Both the position numbers and the translations under genes were made by a program. Of a DNA stretch of 9,205 nt, positions 7,148 through 9,205 are shown in pieces. Source of the DNA: Acidobacteria bacterium AH-259-G07 (GTDB lineage: Bacteria; Acidobacteriota; UBA6911; RPQK01; JADFOI01); NCBI GenBank assembly GCA_027717925.1, contig JALLON010000098.1:1-9205 (forward strand), written 5' to 3'. Each line of letters starts with the position of its first letter. Positions within the stretch are counted from its first letter, which is position 1. The notes beneath the pieces were generated by a model, which saw nothing but the letters and a program-made list of their open reading frames with translations, ran no database searches and was not told where the DNA came from.

Positions 7148-7216
7148 CGCCAGGGCAGGGAAAGGGCTTCACGTAGAAGTTTATAGGCCATTCTATTTGG
7201 ATTTACAAGGTAATTT

Positions 7217-7235
7217 AGGCTTTGTTGCATAAATA
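7217..7235 (+). repeat. Left terminal inverted repeat
   Basis: AGGCTTTGTTGCATAAATA is perfectly inverted relative to 9101-9119. If the outermost A/T pair belongs to the flank, the repeat is the 18-bp GGCTTTGTTGCATAAATA. Confidence 0.9.
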
Positions 7236-7244
7236 GGCTTTTGC

Positions 7245-7261
7245 CCCTAGGTCATCTAGGG
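7245..7261 (-). terminator. Hairpin downstream of the 535-aa ORF
   Basis: CCCTAG at 7245-7250 pairs with CTAGGG at 7256-7261 around a 5-nt loop, about 40 bp after the ORF stop. In the direction of the ORF it is followed by GGCAAAAGCC and not by a T-run, so intrinsic termination is doubtful; it may instead be a subterminal DNA structure of the element. Confidence 0.3.
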
Positions 7262-7302
7262 ATAAGATAATCTGTAAATTTGAGTCAAGTTTTAGTCTTT
7301 AA

Positions 7303-8910
7303 TCATGCGGCAATTTGTTGTGCATTCCAAGCGCTTTCAATAGCCCTGTCGACGTTCTGGAAGGCTCGGCGCAAAGGAATCGAGGCCGGAGGTGGATCAG
7401 GGCCCAGAGCGGACAAGCCAGGCCGCAGCAGCCGGTTGTAAGCGCGAGTCACAAACAGGGCCGTGCGAAAGCCCAGTTGGGTGACCTGATAGTGATGGCT
7501 GTGGGGAAGGCGTTCGATGAGTCCGTGCAGACGGAGCCGCCTCAGGTCGTAGGTCATGCGTCCCGGGCGGTACCGTTCGGGGTCCTCCCCCAGCAGGGCT
7601 GCCACATACTGACGCAGGTCCCGATTGGCAAAGCCCTGGGGCAGGAGACGAAAGATGAGCAAGGCGGCAAAGAGCACCAGCACCCGGGGATCTCCGAAAC
7701 GCAAAGCCGAGCCACGCTGCTGGCCCACTTGCACCGGCTGATGGAGGGCCTGAAAGGTGTCTTCGCCCATCCAGCAATCATGGCTGATCCGTTGGACGTC
7801 CAGCAGACGTCGGTTGGCTGAGAAGCCGACCTGGCGCAGGGCGCTCAGGTTCTTCAGCCGTTTGCCGATGGCGAAATCACGCGTGTTATTAATGGTGGTC
7901 TCGGTGCGTAGAGCCCGTCCTTCTTTATGGTACTGCTTGATGCGAGTGTGTTTGTAGTCGATGTAAAGGGAGGGGACCACACCCTCGGTAATCACTCGGG
8001 TGCGGAAGCGGCCCGGCGTTTTTTGGGTGACCCGTCGGTTGAAGACCAGTTGCACGCGATCGGGACGTCCCAGATCCAGGTTGTCGCGAATCACCTGTTC
8101 AAAGAACACTCGGCCCGTCAAAGGCCGGTCCAGAACCTGGGTCAGTGAGAACTCGGCCTGTAGAATGGAAAGATCGTAAAGATAGCCGGCCTGTCGGTCC
8201 TCGGCGCTAAAAGGGTGAGGAAGACGCGCCAACCATTTGCGCACCACCCGCTCGATCTTCTCCGCGGTCAGCCCGTCGCAGATCGATTGGGCCTGCCGTG
8301 CGTCCTCACAGGCCAGCAACCCGTTGTCCAGGGCCTCATAAGCGATGCCCCGACGCGCCAGCTGCCTTTTCAAATACTCATGCCCGTTCAGACAAACCTT
8401 GCCCGTGTAAGGAAAGTAGGAGCAGAACTTCACAAACAGAGGCCCGAAGTCTCGGTCCGCACAGTAAAAGTAATAATGGTTGACCAGGGCCGTGGAGCGA
8501 ATCAGCCAGGGATAGCTCTGCCCCGTGTGAGGGTTGCGACGCCGGGTGGTGCGCACCACAGAGGCTTTTTCCTGGGCTTTGCCAATGAAGAGCACTCCTT
8601 CTTCCTGAGGGAAGTCGCCCAGATACTCCCGCGCCACCTCATCCTTGCGTTGCCCCTTCTCGAAGCGGACCAGATCGATGCCTTCGGAGGCGGCCCTTTG
8701 CTCGATGGAGGCGACAAAGGCTTTCGTCATGGGACTGAACAGAGCCGAGGAGGCAAAACGGTGCCCCCGATGGTGAATCCAGAAATGAGCCGCTCCTTCC
8801 GGCCGCTGGAGAATCGGGACGTACAGATTCAGATACAGGCGGTCAATACACTCCATCTGCATCTCGACATGTTCATCCAACACATCCGATACACTGCGTG
8901 CTAAAGTCAT
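7303..8910 (-). CDS. Uncharacterised 535-aa protein of an IS-like element
   Basis: An intact ORF with the layout of a single-gene mobile element. Blocks that look strongly constrained include FEKGQRKDEVA (83-93), GVLFIGKAQEK (105-115), LVNHYYFYCADRDFGPLFVK (142-161), FCSYFPY (162-168), LYDLSILQAEFSLTQVLDRP (244-263), RFRTRVITEG (301-310) and RIKQYHKEGRALRTETTINN (323-342). Residues about 453-490 (TYDLRRLRLHGLIERLPHSH then HYQVTQLG) have the helix-turn-helix plus wing pattern of a winged-helix DNA-binding domain. I recall related proteins being annotated as hypothetical, but I cannot match it to a named DDE, HUH, serine or tyrosine recombinase family from motifs. The acidic residues D152, D154, E177, E253, D261 and the HKE at 328-330 are candidate catalytic positions only. 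The ATG at 8908-8910 is supported by a GGGAG ribosome binding site at 8918-8922. That site lies inside a long RNA stem. Confidence 0.85.
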   Translation of the reverse strand: MTLARSVSDVLDEHVEMQMECIDRLYLNLYVPILQRPEGAAHFWIHHRGHRFASSALFSPMTKAFVASIEQRAASEGIDLVRFEKGQRKDEVAREYLGDFPQEEGVLFIGKAQEKASVVRTTRRRNPHTGQSYPWLIRSTALVNHYYFYCADRDFGPLFVKFCSYFPYTGKVCLNGHEYLKRQLARRGIAYEALDNGLLACEDARQAQSICDGLTAEKIERVVRKWLARLPHPFSAEDRQAGYLYDLSILQAEFSLTQVLDRPLTGRVFFEQVIRDNLDLGRPDRVQLVFNRRVTQKTPGRFRTRVITEGVVPSLYIDYKHTRIKQYHKEGRALRTETTINNTRDFAIGKRLKNLSALRQVGFSANRRLLDVQRISHDCWMGEDTFQALHQPVQVGQQRGSALRFGDPRVLVLFAALLIFRLLPQGFANRDLRQYVAALLGEDPERYRPGRMTYDLRRLRLHGLIERLPHSHHYQVTQLGFRTALFVTRAYNRLLRPGLSALGPDPPPASIPLRRAFQNVDRAIESAWNAQQIAA

Positions 8911-8911
8911 G

Positions 8912-9017
8912 ATGAGGCTCCCGGTTGGTCATGGTCCTTTGTTGACCACCGCCGCCCTATGCGGCTAATGGACGAAAGCGATTATTCGCTTCCGCTCTGA
9001 CACAACCGGAGCCTCAG
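8912..9017 (-). promoter_or_regulatory. Cloverleaf-like structured leader that can hide the ribosome binding site
   Basis: In the RNA of the 535-aa ORF, the segment from 9017 to 9003 pairs with the segment from 8927 to 8912 (CAACCGG-AGCCTC against GAGGCT-CCCGGTTG, one bulged base), a stem of about 14 bp. It encloses three hairpins: AAGCGA/TCGCTT (8976-8981 with 8986-8991, 4-nt loop), GCCGC/GCGGC (8951-8955 with 8961-8965) and GGTCA/TGACC (8927-8931 with 8943-8947, partly competing with the closing stem). The stem contains the GGGAG ribosome binding site (8918-8922) and ends 2 nt before the ATG, so it should repress translation when formed. The same DNA could equally act as a structured binding site for the element's protein. 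Confidence 0.65.
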
Positions 9018-9050
9018 TACCCCGACACACCGCTCGTCGGTCTGAGGCTC
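9009..9050 (-). promoter_or_regulatory. Alternative hairpin competing with the repressing stem
   Basis: GAGCCTCAG at 9009-9017 is perfectly complementary to CTGAGGCTC at 9042-9050, and inside them CCGAC (9022-9026) pairs with GTCGG (9036-9040). The strand at 9009-9017 is the one needed for the stem that covers the ribosome binding site. The two folds are therefore mutually exclusive: this upstream one forms first during transcription and would leave the ribosome binding site free. Confidence 0.55.
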
Positions 9051-9052
9051 TG

Positions 9053-9086
9053 CCTCGTTAGATATAGCGTTGGCAACGAGGTCTAA
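9053..9086 (-). repeat. Subterminal inverted repeats with pseudoknot order
   Basis: CCTCGTT (9053-9059) pairs with AACGAGG (9075-9081), and TTAGA (9058-9062) can pair with TCTAA (9082-9086). The order of the four segments is that of an H-type pseudoknot, sharing two T residues. The site is 14 bp inside the right terminal repeat. Confidence 0.4.
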
Positions 9087-9100
9087 TGCCCAAGATTTAG

Positions 9101-9119
9101 TATTTATGCAACAAAGCCT
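9101..9119 (-). repeat. Right terminal inverted repeat
   Basis: TATTTATGCAACAAAGCCT is the exact reverse complement of 7217-7235. The alpha/beta hydrolase tail starts within two bases of its outer end. Confidence 0.9.
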
Positions 9120-9205
9120 CGCATGGTTTCTTCAACCGGCCCCCCTGGTACGAGCCGACCCTGGAAAGAATGACGCAGTTCTTTTTGAGGACTCTCGGCG
9201 CCGGC
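9120..9205 (+). pseudogene. Alpha/beta hydrolase, C-terminal tail (partial, runs off window)
   Basis: Directly after the element the plus strand reads HGFFNRPPWYEPTLERMTQF then FLRTLGAG in one open frame to the window end. This matches the C-terminus of alpha/beta-hydrolase fold esterases related to acetyl esterase and BD-FAE, where the catalytic His lies in an HGFFN-type motif followed by a helix ending FL..LG. The nucleophile and acid regions would lie upstream, but the sequence on the left side of the element (before 7217) shows no hydrolase, so the front of the gene is absent here. The fragment has lost its start and Ser-Asp residues. Confidence 0.65.

Larger units (their letters stand above)
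7217..9119 (-). mobile_element. IS-like element with 19-bp terminal inverted repeats and one 535-aa ORF
   Basis: Perfect 19-bp inverted repeats (AGGCTTTGTTGCATAAATA at 7217-7235 and its reverse complement at 9101-9119) bound a unit of 1903 bp. It contains one large minus-strand ORF filling 85 percent of the length, a short 3' tail with a CCCTAG/CTAGGG hairpin (7245-7250 with 7256-7261), and a highly structured region of about 190 bp between the ORF start and the right repeat. The terminal sequence resembles the GGCTTTGTTG ends of IS5/IS903-type insertion sequences, but the ORF is not an IS5 transposase. I see no target-site duplication: left flank GGTAATTT and right flank CGCATGG do not match. 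Complete ends and an intact ORF suggest a recent or still mobile element. Confidence 0.8.

Noticed and set aside
8215..8904. Plus-strand open frame opposite the 535-aa ORF
   Set aside because: Antisense shadow of a high-GC gene, with no ribosome binding site or recognisable motif.
8941..9050. Cloverleaf-like fold considered as a tRNA gene
   Set aside because: It is too long, lacks the T-loop TTCRA and the D-loop consensus, and arm spacing does not fit a tRNA.
1..9205. CRISPR array or tandem repeats
   Set aside because: No regularly spaced direct repeats were seen; the repeated GAGGCTC segments near 8914-9050 are inverted pairs in one folded leader.

Overview
This window reads as a rearranged accessory region of a bacterial chromosome or metagenomic contig of moderately high GC. 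Its genes are housekeeping and exported genes mixed with mobile-element debris. The combination of a ccmC-ccmD pair, an exported ankyrin/PQQ-propeller protein and an alpha/beta-hydrolase tail with an HGFFNRPPW motif would fit an environmental Gram-negative such as an Acidobacteriota or Planctomycetota relative. That placement is inference from gene content; no rRNA or other firm marker is present.

Left part (1-2870) is a scrap-yard of broken genes. On the minus strand these are a frameshifted small gene (68-400), the C-terminal half of an HD-domain phosphohydrolase (453-857), the 5' half of an IS1380-family transposase (about 850-1549) fused to it by a deletion, an Abi_C-like abortive-infection fragment (1615-1887) whose end appears cut by the IS1380 end, and a small unknown ORF (1895-2116). 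On the plus strand follows the catalytic domain of a tyrosine recombinase that lacks its N-terminus and carries an in-frame TAA (2119-2652). A short minus-strand ORF with a clear signal peptide (2733-2864) closes this part.

The middle (3010-3976) holds an intact cytochrome c maturation pair, ccmC and ccmD, overlapping by ATGA. A short GTG-started ORF with a glutaredoxin-like CLWC motif overlaps ccmD in the same way. ccmA, ccmB and ccmE are not in the window. From 3977 to 4716 there is no convincing gene.

The right part has a large minus-strand gene for an exported protein with N-terminal ankyrin repeats and a C-terminal PQQ-like beta-propeller (4717-7026). After it comes a complete element of about 1.9 kb (7217-9119) bounded by perfect 19-bp inverted repeats. 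The repeats resemble IS5/IS903-type ends, but the element carries one 535-aa protein I cannot assign to a known transposase family. Directly upstream of that protein is a strongly structured leader with two mutually exclusive pairings, one of which would hide the ribosome binding site. This element is the most interesting object in the window. It is followed directly by the C-terminal tail of an alpha/beta hydrolase that runs off the window; the rest of the hydrolase is not on the other side of the element.
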